Source: Igneacidithiobacillus copahuensis
GTDB lineage: Bacteria; Pseudomonadota; Gammaproteobacteria; Acidithiobacillales; Acidithiobacillaceae
Direction: 5' to 3'
DNA: 64,000 nucleotides
Assembly (NCBI RefSeq): GCF_018854015.1
Contig: NZ_JAAXYO010000154.1
Coordinates: 62,001 to 126,000 of the forward strand
Positions 1 through 8,052 of the stretch are shown here, piece after piece. Made by a program: the position numbers and the translations under genes. Each line of letters begins with the position of its first letter. The stretch's first letter is position 1. The notes below the pieces were generated by a model. That model searched no databases and was not told where the DNA came from. It was given only the letters and a program-made list of their open reading frames with translations.

Positions 1-2118
1 CCTCTCAGCATGACCGTTCAGATCAAAAGCGCCGGATTGTCTCTGGCGCGCAGCAAAAGGTTCACGGCGACGATGGTGAAATTCACCAACAAGACGGCCA
101 ATGATCTGATTCAGAAGTCCTGCATGGAACTGGAAAATGCTCATCTGGACGATAATGATCCGGTCGTATCCATGCAGATGATATTCGAGACATGGGCATG
201 GCAGGATGAGAAGGACGGATCGATGGACCTGGCCATGCGTCGGTCGAAGAATCTGGAAAGTCTATTGCGCACCAATTGGGGCGTGACATTGCAGCGTCGT
301 CCAATCGATCCGATGCTGGCGCACATGGCCTCGATTCCCGGATTGATGGCGAAGAATCATGCGCCCATTCTGCCGGTAAACCTGTCCGATGCCCTGCGTT
401 TGTGGCCTCTGGGCATAGCCACGTCTCCCTGGTCGGCAGCCGATCCCGCCCGTGCGACCTTCAACATGCGGTCGATCCAGAGGAAGAATATGCCGGTGCA
501 GTTGGGCGATTCGACGGTGCAAAACTCTTTCATCGGCATCATCTTCGGGTTGTCCGGATATGGCAAATCGGTGAAGGTTGCCAACCAGATTCTGTCACTC
601 ATCCTGTCCCAGAATGACCGCTTGCCCTATCTGGCACTGATCGACGTCGGTTACGGCGGTCTGGCGGTCATCGAAATGCTGCGCTATTTCCTGAAAGACC
701 CGGATCTTGCGGTGGGCTTTGATCTGCACACCAGAGGCATGATCATCAATCCCTTTGACACGCCTTTGGGGTATCGGAACCCATTGGGTTCCCACAAGGC
801 TTTTTTGGTGAATCTGATTACCATGATCGTGCGCAGTCCTGGGACGCACGAGGAAGATTTCGTTGACCAGGTTGCCATTCAGTTGGTGGATGCCGTCTAT
901 CGTTTGCGTGGGGATGATGCGCATGGACGGGCGCACCGATATGTGGTGGGCAAGAACGCCGAAGTGGATGCTGCCGTGGAGGAATACGGCATACCGGTAG
1001 ACAACATCACAAAGTGGTGGGACATCGTTGATGCGCTTTTTGACCACAAAGATGATGATGTGGCAATGGTGGCGCAACGATATGCCGTGCCGACGCTATC
1101 GGACCTGATCGAGGTTTGCAACAGCGATCCGGTCATCACGAGCCAGTTCGGGGACATTAAGCATCCCAAGCTGGGGATTTCGATTCTCAAACTGATCGCC
1201 CTGTCGGTCACGCAAGCCGTGGACCGCTGGCCCATGTTGTCGGGAGCCAGTGATTTCAGCCTGGGGAAAGCCCGGCTGATGGCCGTCAATCTGGAGCATG
1301 TAGCCAAGGATCGCTCGGAATCCGGACTGCGACAGGCGGGCATCATGTATCTCATGGCGCGTTTCCTGTTGACGCGGGATTTCCTGTTTCACCCGCTAGA
1401 TGCGCAATCCGCTCCTGAACTCTATCGGCGCTACCATGAACTACGGGCCGAGCATCTGTTCACGACTCCCAAGATGGGCGTCTATGATGAGTTGCACAAC
1501 ACCAATGGGTTGCCGGCCATCACCAATCAGATCGAGAAGGATGCCCGTGAGTGGCGAAAGAATCTGGGTATCCTGTTGCTGGCCTCGCAGATGCCCCAGG
1601 ATTTCAGCGATGTGCTCGTCAACATTGCCACCAGCATTTACATCCTGACCAATCCTTACGGAGAAGGGGATAAAACCCTGACGGACAAATTCCCGATTTC
1701 CAGTGCCGAGGCGGACATGATCCGACATTATTGCGTCGGTGCTGGAGAGGGTGGATCGGCGGCATTTTGCATCTGGCGCACCAAGAGCGGGGGGGAGTAC
1801 AAGCAGATCGCCTATGTCATGGCTCCTCCTGCGGAATTGTGGGCCTACACCACGACACCGAAGGACCGCCAATTACGCCTCTTTCTTACGGAAAAACTGG
1901 GTTACGTCGAAAGCCTCGATGTGCTTTCTCAACGCTACCCCGGCGGATCGTGCATGAAAGACCTGTCCAGGCGTAAAGGGGTCGTGAAACAGAAAGACAT
2001 CGACAAGATGATGTGGGATGAAGATGCCGATGCCATAGATCCGGAAGTCAAGGCGTTGGGGGAAGAAATAGTGGAAATGTGGAATCGGTATTTTTTTGAG
2101 CGGATGAAGTCTGCCTGA
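1..2118 (+). CDS. dotO: DotO/IcmB (TraU-like) type IVB secretion ATPase, 5'-truncated by the window
   Basis: The frame is open to the left edge; the first ATG at 10 is probably internal because DotO/IcmB proteins are about 1000 residues and only about 705 are here. It is the VirB4-type ATPase that powers the Dot/Icm or IncI1 Tra channel at the cytoplasmic face. A Walker A motif (GLSGYGKS) lies near residue 180 counted from the ATG at 10, and a hydrophobic Walker B-like stretch ending in YDELH near residue 490. The gene ends just before a strong terminator, so it is the last gene of a plus-strand transfer operon. The other core genes that usually precede it would lie off the left edge. Family assignment is from the motif layout and general resemblance to IcmB/TraU. 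Confidence 0.85.
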   Translation, partial: PLSMTVQIKSAGLSLARSKRFTATMVKFTNKTANDLIQKSCMELENAHLDDNDPVVSMQMIFETWAWQDEKDGSMDLAMRRSKNLESLLRTNWGVTLQRRPIDPMLAHMASIPGLMAKNHAPILPVNLSDALRLWPLGIATSPWSAADPARATFNMRSIQRKNMPVQLGDSTVQNSFIGIIFGLSGYGKSVKVANQILSLILSQNDRLPYLALIDVGYGGLAVIEMLRYFLKDPDLAVGFDLHTRGMIINPFDTPLGYRNPLGSHKAFLVNLITMIVRSPGTHEEDFVDQVAIQLVDAVYRLRGDDAHGRAHRYVVGKNAEVDAAVEEYGIPVDNITKWWDIVDALFDHKDDDVAMVAQRYAVPTLSDLIEVCNSDPVITSQFGDIKHPKLGISILKLIALSVTQAVDRWPMLSGASDFSLGKARLMAVNLEHVAKDRSESGLRQAGIMYLMARFLLTRDFLFHPLDAQSAPELYRRYHELRAEHLFTTPKMGVYDELHNTNGLPAITNQIEKDAREWRKNLGILLLASQMPQDFSDVLVNIATSIYILTNPYGEGDKTLTDKFPISSAEADMIRHYCVGAGEGGSAAFCIWRTKSGGEYKQIAYVMAPPAELWAYTTTPKDRQLRLFLTEKLGYVESLDVLSQRYPGGSCMKDLSRRKGVVKQKDIDKMMWDEDADAIDPEVKALGEEIVEMWNRYFFERMKSA

Positions 2119-2141
2119 AGGTATTTTTGCGTGGGTTATTG

Positions 2142-2169
2142 GCGCATCTCTCGATGCGCTTTTTTTTTG
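2142..2169 (+). terminator. Rho-independent terminator after dotO
   Basis: A 7-bp GC-rich stem (GCGCATC / GATGCGC) with a four-base loop is followed by about ten T residues. It lies 24 bases after the dotO stop codon and before the convergent hipA stop. Confidence 0.9.
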
Positions 2170-2219
2170 GCTTGCGGTTTCGTATGTGGCAAATTGCCAG
2201 ACGTGGCTTTTTCTGAAAA

Positions 2220-3833
2220 CTAGACGGTTTTCGGGCCGTTGGTCCGGGAATATCGGGCAGATCCTGCGGAGAATCTTTCGTTTATGGTTTCTTTGGTGAC
2301 TCCTAATTGTTTTCCTTTCTCCAGGATTTCTGCGTAGACCGGACCGGCATCTGCGCGTGACAGACTTCCGGAAGCGATTTTATAGCCAAGATCGCTCGCC
2401 TTATCCAGTAGTTTATAACGTGCATTTTCCTGTTCTTGCAATTCCTTGGCGGGAGCGGCAAATTGCGACGCTGATCGTGCCCTCTTTTGCGTGGCCATGT
2501 CCGAGACATGTGGCCCTTCATCCTGTTGCCGGAGCGTGCCGTTGTGGAAGGCCCATTCCACCTGATATGCCGCCACCCTTGTTATCGCCACGTCGTGCAA
2601 CAGTGCGTCTTCCAGCAGCATGTCCTTCGATCTCTCCACGACCTCCCGCAGATGCTGGAGTTCCACGACGGCCTGATATTTCGCTTGCAGGTCGTCCAAT
2701 AAAACATCAGACGAGCGCAGCGCCGCCAGCGTGTCCTCAAACACGCGGGTAACCGCCTCGTCATCCAGGCGGCAGAAATCTCTCCCGAAATTCCTGAGCG
2801 CGTTCGCATCGGGCCATCCCCGCAGCCCGTTCATGGGCAATGCCGGCAGATCGTGCGGCAACCACGCTGTCGTGCAGACAATGTCGTAAGCGGGCGCCAG
2901 GAACGGATCTTTCGTGGTGTCCTCATAGAGCATCCCGAAGTTCTTCAAGTGTGCATCACCATTGCGCAGGACGGTGTTCATGACGGTGGTTTGGAAGAAC
3001 TGCAGGAAACTGGATTTCTTCATCTCCGGATCGAGAATGTAGGCGTCCATCACTTGAGCAATGTTCTTCAGGTCCCCGCTATACTTCGCGGTTCGCGCAT
3101 TGCCCAGCAGTCCGCAGAAGTCCTCGAACCCCAGGCGGCCACCATCCTCCAGAACATCAAACCGCTTAACCCGCAGCGCTTCTCCATTTTCAGACAGTTG
3201 AGATTCCACCGTGGGTATTCCCGCCGAACGGCAGATGGACAGACAAGCGTGCTCGATAACCGCTACCCCGAGATATTCGTCGGTTTCCAATTTGACGATG
3301 GAATCCCCGTAAGCAAAAGACAGGGTACCGCCATGAGGTGCGGACATATTCTCGGCGGCGGCTTTGGGGAACATGCCGGACAATCCGGTTTGCGCGGCGA
3401 ACCGCTCGATGGCGTCTACCAGAAGTTTTTTGGTGTCCGGTTCGTCCAGCAGTTGTCCAGCGTCCCGTATCACGGGTAGCGATTGCCCTTCACCCGCCGC
3501 TACCGACAACGGCTCGCCAGCCGGCACCATTTGCACACGGCCCACCATGTTCCGGCCAACCAGCGCCAGAATATCAATATCCTCGTCCAGCTTGAGCGCC
3601 TTTCCAGCCAACCGATAGATAGTTTCCAGGAGGACACCTTCAGGGAAGCCTACCTGCAGAGGGGGCGGGACCATCATGTACTGAACTCCGGAATAATCTT
3701 CCGTGACCGGTAATCCAAGGGACACAGCATGACTTTCTGACGTTCCCGGAAGATACTCAAACCGGTATTCCCCGTTATCGTAAGTCAACAGCGCGGACTT
3801 TCTGCCCGCGACATAAACATCCAGAGACCTCAT
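2220..3833 (-). CDS. hipA: HipA-type serine/threonine kinase toxin
   Basis: A 537-residue protein, about 100 residues longer than E. coli HipA. The N-terminal subdomain begins with a short MRSLDVYVAG strand and carries a GRVQ segment near residue 95. The C-terminal kinase core has NGDAHLKNF, the HipA catalytic-loop pattern with its aspartate and asparagine, followed by the metal-binding AYDIV motif. In HipBA systems this kinase phosphorylates a tRNA synthetase and arrests growth until neutralised. Its start overlaps the stop of the upstream hipB-like gene by four bases, so the two are co-translated. The extra C-terminal tail is Gln/Lys/Ala-rich. Likely an addiction module stabilising the element. 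Confidence 0.85.
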   Translation of the reverse strand: MRSLDVYVAGRKSALLTYDNGEYRFEYLPGTSESHAVSLGLPVTEDYSGVQYMMVPPPLQVGFPEGVLLETIYRLAGKALKLDEDIDILALVGRNMVGRVQMVPAGEPLSVAAGEGQSLPVIRDAGQLLDEPDTKKLLVDAIERFAAQTGLSGMFPKAAAENMSAPHGGTLSFAYGDSIVKLETDEYLGVAVIEHACLSICRSAGIPTVESQLSENGEALRVKRFDVLEDGGRLGFEDFCGLLGNARTAKYSGDLKNIAQVMDAYILDPEMKKSSFLQFFQTTVMNTVLRNGDAHLKNFGMLYEDTTKDPFLAPAYDIVCTTAWLPHDLPALPMNGLRGWPDANALRNFGRDFCRLDDEAVTRVFEDTLAALRSSDVLLDDLQAKYQAVVELQHLREVVERSKDMLLEDALLHDVAITRVAAYQVEWAFHNGTLRQQDEGPHVSDMATQKRARSASQFAAPAKELQEQENARYKLLDKASDLGYKIASGSLSRADAGPVYAEILEKGKQLGVTKETINERFSAGSARYSRTNGPKTV

Positions 3834-4117
3834 GCGAACATCCCCCGTTCACGCATGGCCATGATCTGCATGAGCGTCGGGCGACTCGTAAACACGCCAT
3901 CCGCCGGCAGGCGAACCACCTTTTTGGTTTCCAGCGTCATATCCAGAAAATCCATCACCTTGAGTAGCGTCCCCATGGTGACAGCCTCATCGCCCCGCTC
4001 GATGCTGATCAGCGTCGTCCGCGAGATGCCCAGTTTAGCCGCCAGCGCCCTCTGCGAAAGTCCTCTGGCCGTCCGTTGCTTGCGGATACGTTCCGCAATA
4101 GTGTTCATAGCGTCCAT
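3830..4117 (-). CDS. hipB: HipB-like HTH antitoxin and autorepressor
   Basis: The product has a Cro/C1-type helix-turn-helix: IRKQRTARGLSQRALAAKLG, then ISRTTLISIERG. I chose the ATG at 4117 (MDAMNTIAER, about 95 residues) because it matches the usual HipB length and leaves the palindromic operator outside the gene. Longer in-frame starts up to 4198 would place the operator inside the coding region. The C-terminus carries a PTLMQIMAMRERG segment, possibly the HipA-contacting tail. It overlaps hipA by four bases. It should bind the inverted repeat just upstream and repress the pair. Confidence 0.8.
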   Translation of the reverse strand: MDAMNTIAERIRKQRTARGLSQRALAAKLGISRTTLISIERGDEAVTMGTLLKVMDFLDMTLETKKVVRLPADGVFTSRPTLMQIMAMRERGMFA

Positions 4118-4154
4118 AATGGTTTCCCCATGTCCTGCTCCGATCATGCAGGCA

Positions 4155-4174
4155 TGGTACAATATGTTGTACCA
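4155..4174. promoter_or_regulatory. Palindromic operator upstream of hipBA
   Basis: A perfect 8-bp inverted repeat, TGGTACAA, spacer TATG, TTGTACCA, lies 38-57 bases upstream of the chosen hipB start. The position and symmetry fit a HipB dimer site that overlaps the hipBA promoter. No -10/-35 pair was assigned with confidence. Confidence 0.65.
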
Positions 4175-4317
4175 CCCGTCAAAAAGGCATGGCGTCACCC
4201 GCGAGAAGTGGAAATGCCGAACAGTATGACTCTCATCTTTTTTTTCAGCCTAAGAGGATTTTCTTCAGAGTAGCACAAATCGAGCAGATTTTCTTCAGGC
4301 TGGTGATGGGTGGTGAA

Positions 4318-4659
4318 CTAACGTTTTCTTTTCCAGCACCGCTCCTCGACCTGGAATGCCTCGTTCCATGTTGGATGATGCCCGCGCTCATGACGCGCAC
4401 CGGATGGCGCTGGTCCTGGATGGGTGTAAAAAGGCCAGCGTTCGAGATCAACAACGACGCCATGAACAGGCTGGCTCATCGCCCCTTGCAGGGTATTTGC
4501 GCTGGTACTGTTGCCCAGACGCACAGCATGGGCAGGCGTATATGCCGATCTGCCCATCACCCAGGTGTCCGGCGTGTTCAGAGGCCCATGCAGAAGCGCC
4601 AGCCCCAATGGGATGGCGGCCAGTTTCTTGATTGCGCTACCTGCCAGAAGCCAGATCAC
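4318..4659 (-). CDS. Small protein with N-terminal hydrophobic segment, unknown function
   Basis: A 113-residue product not recognised as a known family. It begins with a hydrophobic stretch (MIWLLAGSAIKKLAAIPLGLALL) that could be a signal peptide or membrane anchor. A polar, Pro/His/Trp-rich remainder and a basic end follow. Its ATG overlaps the stop of the upstream 69-residue membrane gene by four bases, which supports expression and suggests the two proteins work together at the membrane. It is the last gene of the minus-strand run that starts near 10.1 kb; the hipB promoter follows. Confidence 0.55.
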   Translation of the reverse strand: MIWLLAGSAIKKLAAIPLGLALLHGPLNTPDTWVMGRSAYTPAHAVRLGNSTSANTLQGAMSQPVHGVVVDLERWPFYTHPGPAPSGARHERGHHPTWNEAFQVEERCWKRKR

Positions 4660-4865
4660 AAAAAGTTCCTCACAAGCATGAAGATCGAAAATATCTCGGC
4701 AAGCACTCCGATTCCCATAATGGCCAGAACATGCACCAGATCGCCAAACAGCCTGGAAAGGTCAATCCTAAACGTGACGATCTGCCAGAAATCCTCTGCT
4801 GCCGAAAAGAACAACAGGACCGCCACAACTACTGGAATCAGAAAAACCGCCAGCAACCAAACCAT
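4656..4865 (-). CDS. Small two-helix membrane protein, unknown function
   Basis: A 69-residue product starting MVWLLAVFLIPVVVAVLLFF, with a second hydrophobic segment near the C-terminus (LVHVLAIMGIGVLAEIFSIFML). The ATG at 4865 is chosen because an AGGAG sits seven bases upstream. The upstream end is 27 bases from the phosphoesterase stop, and the downstream gene overlaps by four bases. It could be an accessory inner-membrane subunit of the transfer machine, but nothing in the sequence identifies a family. Confidence 0.6.
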   Translation of the reverse strand: MVWLLAVFLIPVVVAVLLFFSAAEDFWQIVTFRIDLSRLFGDLVHVLAIMGIGVLAEIFSIFMLVRNFL

Positions 4866-4891
4866 GAGTTTTTCTCCTGTGCAGGTACGTG

Positions 4892-5665
4892 TCAAACGTC
4901 CACCGTATTGAAAATCTTGTCATTACCTTCGTATAGGTAGCCCCACGGATTACAGAGTACGCGGGTTTGCGCCCCGCAAGGGGTTTTGCCGATCAGGTAA
5001 TCAACGGGATCATGAAGGTGTCCGTGAATCCAGACATTGGGCTTCCAGTCCTCGATACGACTGTCAAGGTCCGAGCAAAAGCCGCCAGTAATGGTGCTCT
5101 TTGCGAAGCGTGGATGATTGCTCCTGAAAGATGGCGCGTGATGGGTGACGACCACCGTTGGGCCATTCCAATCGTCACGGAAACAGGTGTCCAGCCAGGC
5201 AATGATCTCCTTGTGGACCTGGGCTATGCGCTGCGTATGCAGTCTTCGCATCGTGTCACCATCACGAATAACCGCAAAATCCGCCATGACCATCTGGCAG
5301 GACAGCTCTTGGGTGCCTTGCGCGAAATCCGTCCACAGCGTAGTGCCAAGAAACCGGACGCCGTCCATGATGACGGCCTCCCGCTCTAACAGATGAATAT
5401 TGGGCCTGTTTAGACCGGCCAAGGCTTGGCGATAACGGTCCAGATCATCTGGAAAGATGCCGTTGTAATATTCGTGGTTGCCAAGGACGACGATGATGGG
5501 CTTGTGGCCGAAGGCTTCCGAAGCGCGGCCCATGAAAGTCGCCCACTCTGTGGCATCGGTTTCCACGTCTCCTGCCAGCACCATCACATCGGCACCAGCC
5601 AGTCCTTCAGTAGCAAACCGAGTGCCGAACTCCATATGCAAGTCGGATGCATACGCTATGCGCAT
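4892..5665 (-). CDS. Calcineurin-like metallophosphoesterase
   Basis: A 257-residue protein with the full dinuclear-metal signature. There is SDLHMEF at residues 7-13 (D-x-H), an AGD near residue 32, GNHEYY near 62, VTHHAP near 170 and a closing GHLH near 215. The family hydrolyses phosphodiester or phosphomonoester bonds. The substrate here is unknown; a cytosolic nuclease-type or nucleotide phosphodiesterase role is plausible because neighbours include several nuclease-like genes. Its start overlaps the upstream MmcB-like gene by ten bases. Confidence 0.85.
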   Translation of the reverse strand: MRIAYASDLHMEFGTRFATEGLAGADVMVLAGDVETDATEWATFMGRASEAFGHKPIIVVLGNHEYYNGIFPDDLDRYRQALAGLNRPNIHLLEREAVIMDGVRFLGTTLWTDFAQGTQELSCQMVMADFAVIRDGDTMRRLHTQRIAQVHKEIIAWLDTCFRDDWNGPTVVVTHHAPSFRSNHPRFAKSTITGGFCSDLDSRIEDWKPNVWIHGHLHDPVDYLIGKTPCGAQTRVLCNPWGYLYEGNDKIFNTVDV

Positions 5666-6225
5666 TTCGATCTAATCTCCTTTTGCAATTTTGCGTTCTC
5701 ACGCATCAATCTGGAATTCAGTCGCCGTTCCATACGGATGCTGTCCTGCACCTTTTGTGGGTTTCCAACTCTGGACAGGCACTGGATCAATAGTGCCTTT
5801 TCTGCTTCTTCGTTGCAGCAATGCGCCCACACGTCCATATCGCCGCGTCTCATCTGAACGTGGCCGGCAACAACCCGTATATGGCCTTTTTCATTAACAA
5901 CGAGCAATCCCCACTTTTCCGGGAGATCATCTGCATCCAGCAAACCTTCAGGCACCATAAAGTAACGGTACTTGCCGATGCCATTGCCAGTGTTTGACCG
6001 ATGTTTCTTGCGCCGGTCCGCCAGAAAATCCGCACGACTGGTTTTCACCTCTACCAAGACTGACCCGACCAGTGGCTCGTAAGCTCGCCAGCCTATGGCA
6101 TCGACGATCTCTCTGTTTACGTAGTTGCCGGATTCCGATACGGCAGCGGAACATCCTGGACCGGACCTGCTGGCTGGCCGCCGCAGCCAATCGACGGCAA
6201 GAGCGCATAACTCCTTGTGCCTCAT
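5656..6225 (-). CDS. MmcB-like PD-(D/E)XK-fold protein
   Basis: The central segment VLVEVKTSRADFLADRRKKHR matches the (E)VK-x-S-x-x-D-F pattern of MmcB-type DNA-repair and restriction-endonuclease-fold proteins. It is followed by YRYFMVPEGLL and WGLLVV strands as in that fold. The C-terminal 60 residues are a charged probable coiled coil. I chose ATG 6225 (MRHKELCALAV); a GTG at 6240 overlapping the upstream stop is an alternative. It is translationally linked to the phosphoesterase gene downstream. Function is inferred as DNA processing; catalytic activity has not been established for many relatives. Confidence 0.6.
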   Translation of the reverse strand: MRHKELCALAVDWLRRPASRSGPGCSAAVSESGNYVNREIVDAIGWRAYEPLVGSVLVEVKTSRADFLADRRKKHRSNTGNGIGKYRYFMVPEGLLDADDLPEKWGLLVVNEKGHIRVVAGHVQMRRGDMDVWAHCCNEEAEKALLIQCLSRVGNPQKVQDSIRMERRLNSRLMRENAKLQKEIRSKCA

Positions 6226-6236
6226 TTGGAAAGATG

Positions 6237-6533
6237 TCACCAAGACGCTATCTGCTCCATGATGGCACTTCCATACTCCCACGCAGTATCACTTCCATGT
6301 TCCCAACGTTGTATTTCGTCGTTATACAGATACGGATACATAAGAGTTTCTCCATCGTTATCACGATCAACAAGCAAAATCGCTTTCGCGCTACGGGGTT
6401 CGGTCTTGCGTATTTTTTTGGCGTATCGCTCCCATTCTTCCGTATTTTTTATCGGATTTGGGGTTGCGAAAAGCGATGGCTTGTCATCATCCATGCCGAC
6501 ACAATAGATCAAAAAACCAATGTTTTGTGCCAT
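6237..6533 (-). CDS. Hypothetical 98-residue protein
   Basis: No family recognised. The product is soluble and mixed, beginning MAQNIGFLIYCVGMDDDKPS, rich in aromatic and acidic residues. Its ATG overlaps the stop codon of a 14-codon upstream reading frame that has a far better ribosome binding site, so translation is probably coupled to it. The stop is 11 bases before the MmcB-like start. Confidence 0.5.
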   Translation of the reverse strand: MAQNIGFLIYCVGMDDDKPSLFATPNPIKNTEEWERYAKKIRKTEPRSAKAILLVDRDNDGETLMYPYLYNDEIQRWEHGSDTAWEYGSAIMEQIASW

Positions 6534-6577
6534 TATCCAATCCCCCTGATAGAGCTTGACTGTTCACTGTTATTCAC
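6533..6577 (-). CDS. Possible 14-codon leader peptide coupled to the next gene
   Basis: A GTG at 6577 preceded by AGGAGG at a good distance opens a frame of 14 codons whose TAA overlaps the ATG at 6533 of the 98-residue gene (TAATG). The arrangement is typical of a translationally coupled leader. The peptide is Ser-rich and has no obvious run of a regulatory amino acid. Confidence 0.35.
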   Translation of the reverse strand: MNNSEQSSSIRGIG

Positions 6578-6595
6578 TCAAACCTCCTGTGGTAC

Positions 6596-6618
6596 ACCAC
6601 CCGTTTTTAACGGGTGGT
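6596..6618 (-). terminator. Strong hairpin between two minus-strand genes
   Basis: A perfect 10-bp inverted repeat, ACCACCCGTT / AACGGGTGGT, with a three-base loop lies after the 177-residue gene and before the leader peptide. There is no T run on the minus-strand side. It may therefore act as an RNA-stabilising or attenuating hairpin rather than a simple terminator. Confidence 0.5.
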
Positions 6619-6667
6619 CAGACCTTGGCAAAAAACGTTCAGACTAGAAACGATACATCATGACTGG

Positions 6668-7201
6668 CTAAACAGCCGTTTCGGTCGGGTAGTCCGCCTT
6701 AAGTTTCTTTAAGGATGCCTCATATTCAGCGATCAGAGCGCGCTTCTCAGACAGTTTTTCCTCAAGATCATGGACTGTTTCACTGATATTCGTGATGGCG
6801 CGAATGGTGTGACTCTTTGCCCATGTCGCGACCTTATCCTTGTTCGTCGAGTACATATTTTGGTACATGAGGCACCCGTCGTGCGTGACATTTGGATAAC
6901 CCGGTTCCTCACACTGCTTTTCGATGATGTTCCCGCCATCGTACGTGTAGACCGTTACGGACCTTGAGAACGTGTCCGGCGTTTCCATGAGGTGGCGCAG
7001 CATTTCAGGGTCGGCGTCCATTTCGCGCTGGCAGCGCATCAAATCGTCGTTGCCAGCATTCTCATAACGCTTCTTCAAATTGCCATCCATGCCGATCACG
7101 ATGAGATCGTGGATATACCCTGATCCTATACAGACGCCTTCCTTGGCTACCTGGACGATATGACCAATCCGGTAGTGTTCCTTGACGTTCTTCCAACCCA
7201 T
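6668..7201 (-). CDS. Hypothetical protein with C-terminal coiled coil
   Basis: A 177-residue product with no family recognised. The N-terminal part has small beta-type segments (HIVQVAKEG, GYIHDLIVIGMDG). The last 45 residues are a heptad-like coiled coil (TVHDLEEKLSEKRALIAEYEASL). An SD-like GGAG precedes ATG 7201. It stands between two intergenic gaps and may be monocistronic; the downstream hairpin would bound its message. Confidence 0.5.
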   Translation of the reverse strand: MGWKNVKEHYRIGHIVQVAKEGVCIGSGYIHDLIVIGMDGNLKKRYENAGNDDLMRCQREMDADPEMLRHLMETPDTFSRSVTVYTYDGGNIIEKQCEEPGYPNVTHDGCLMYQNMYSTNKDKVATWAKSHTIRAITNISETVHDLEEKLSEKRALIAEYEASLKKLKADYPTETAV

Positions 7202-7263
7202 GCATGGTCACTCCATCAAATCTGATGCGATCACTAGATATCAATCATACCGGCCAGTCAAAC

Positions 7264-7569
7264 TTACGCCGCGCCTCTGATTCTGGCGGACAGATAGTTC
7301 GCCAACCATTCCTCGTCGTTCCATGCTGCGGACTTCACCATGCAGGCCAGCAGCTTTTCGACATCGCTGCCTGGCGAGCGTTCGACCCAGTCGTGAAAGT
7401 CCGGATCGTCATCGTACCGGTCCAGCACGAAACCCATGGCCGATGCATATCCGGCCACAAGGTGCCCGGCATCCACATGCCGGAAAATCCGTTCTGCGAT
7501 GTGTTGCAGGTTTGCCAAGACAAGCCTCCTTATGTTCATGATCTCGTTATTCTTTGCACCTTTTTTCAT
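7264..7569 (-). CDS. Hypothetical 101-residue protein
   Basis: No family recognised. It is a helical, His/Asp-rich soluble protein. Two starts are possible: ATG 7569 (MKKGAKNNE) or ATG 7539 (MNIRRLVL), with a weak purine stretch before the second. It lies 12 bases after the stop of the membrane gene upstream and is likely in the same transcript. Confidence 0.5.
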   Translation of the reverse strand: MKKGAKNNEIMNIRRLVLANLQHIAERIFRHVDAGHLVAGYASAMGFVLDRYDDDPDFHDWVERSPGSDVEKLLACMVKSAAWNDEEWLANYLSARIRGAA

Positions 7570-7581
7570 TCCAAAAGATGG

Positions 7582-7839
7582 TCAAGCATTCATATCCATC
7601 CGCGAGTTCCACCACCAATACCCGCCGCCCACGATCAGCAGCCCGAACACGGCGATTACCAGAACCTCGGTCAACGACATGCCCCGGAACAGCCTGAAGA
7701 TGGCCCCATAAATCAGCCCGTGAATGATGGCGCTGACAATGGTGTGGCCCAGCCAGGAACCGTGATCGATGCTCCCTGCATGGGCGAAATGGCGCGCGTA
7801 AGCCGCGTGATGCCAGTGTTCTGCCGTGCTATGCCACAT
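7582..7839 (-). CDS. Small inner-membrane protein, unknown function
   Basis: An 85-residue product with a His-rich N-terminus (MWHSTAEHWHHAAYARHFAH) and two hydrophobic segments (IVSAIIHGLIYGAIF and LTEVLVIAVFGLLIVGGGYWWW). The ATG overlaps the end of the upstream gene, with GGGAG eight bases before it. The His cluster could bind metal or respond to acid, which is speculative. Confidence 0.55.
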   Translation of the reverse strand: MWHSTAEHWHHAAYARHFAHAGSIDHGSWLGHTIVSAIIHGLIYGAIFRLFRGMSLTEVLVIAVFGLLIVGGGYWWWNSRMDMNA

Positions 7840-8017
7840 GATTCAGACTCCCGATGCTGTTCTCGAAACTGCGCAGTTCAAAGATCATTTGCGCGGCACG
7901 AATCGCGAGATCACGATCAACCATTGGGTTGGCGACAAATGCCCGCAGTGCCGCATCGAATTGCCTGCAGGCATCCCGCAGTTCAGGCAATCCGCCGCTA
8001 ACCTTTCTTTTTTCCAT
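7829..8017 (-). CDS. Hypothetical 62-residue helical protein
   Basis: The start at ATG 8017 (MEKRKVSGGLPELRDAC) is preferred because AAGGA lies nine bases upstream and longer starts run into dsbB. The sequence is mostly helical (LRDACRQFDAALRAFVAN, LAIRAAQMIFELRSF) with no recognised family. The stop overlaps the start of the His-rich membrane gene by 11 bases, so the two are translationally coupled. Confidence 0.5.
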   Translation of the reverse strand: MEKRKVSGGLPELRDACRQFDAALRAFVANPMVDRDLAIRAAQMIFELRSFENSIGSLNHVA

Positions 8018-8052
8018 ACCATGCATTCCTTTTCCCTTGATCCCGGTAGCTC

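Noticed and set aside
4189..4911. A 240-codon plus-strand frame
   Set aside because: It lies antisense to two overlapping small membrane genes with good ribosome binding sites, and its product is low-similarity, Cys/Arg-rich shadow sequence.
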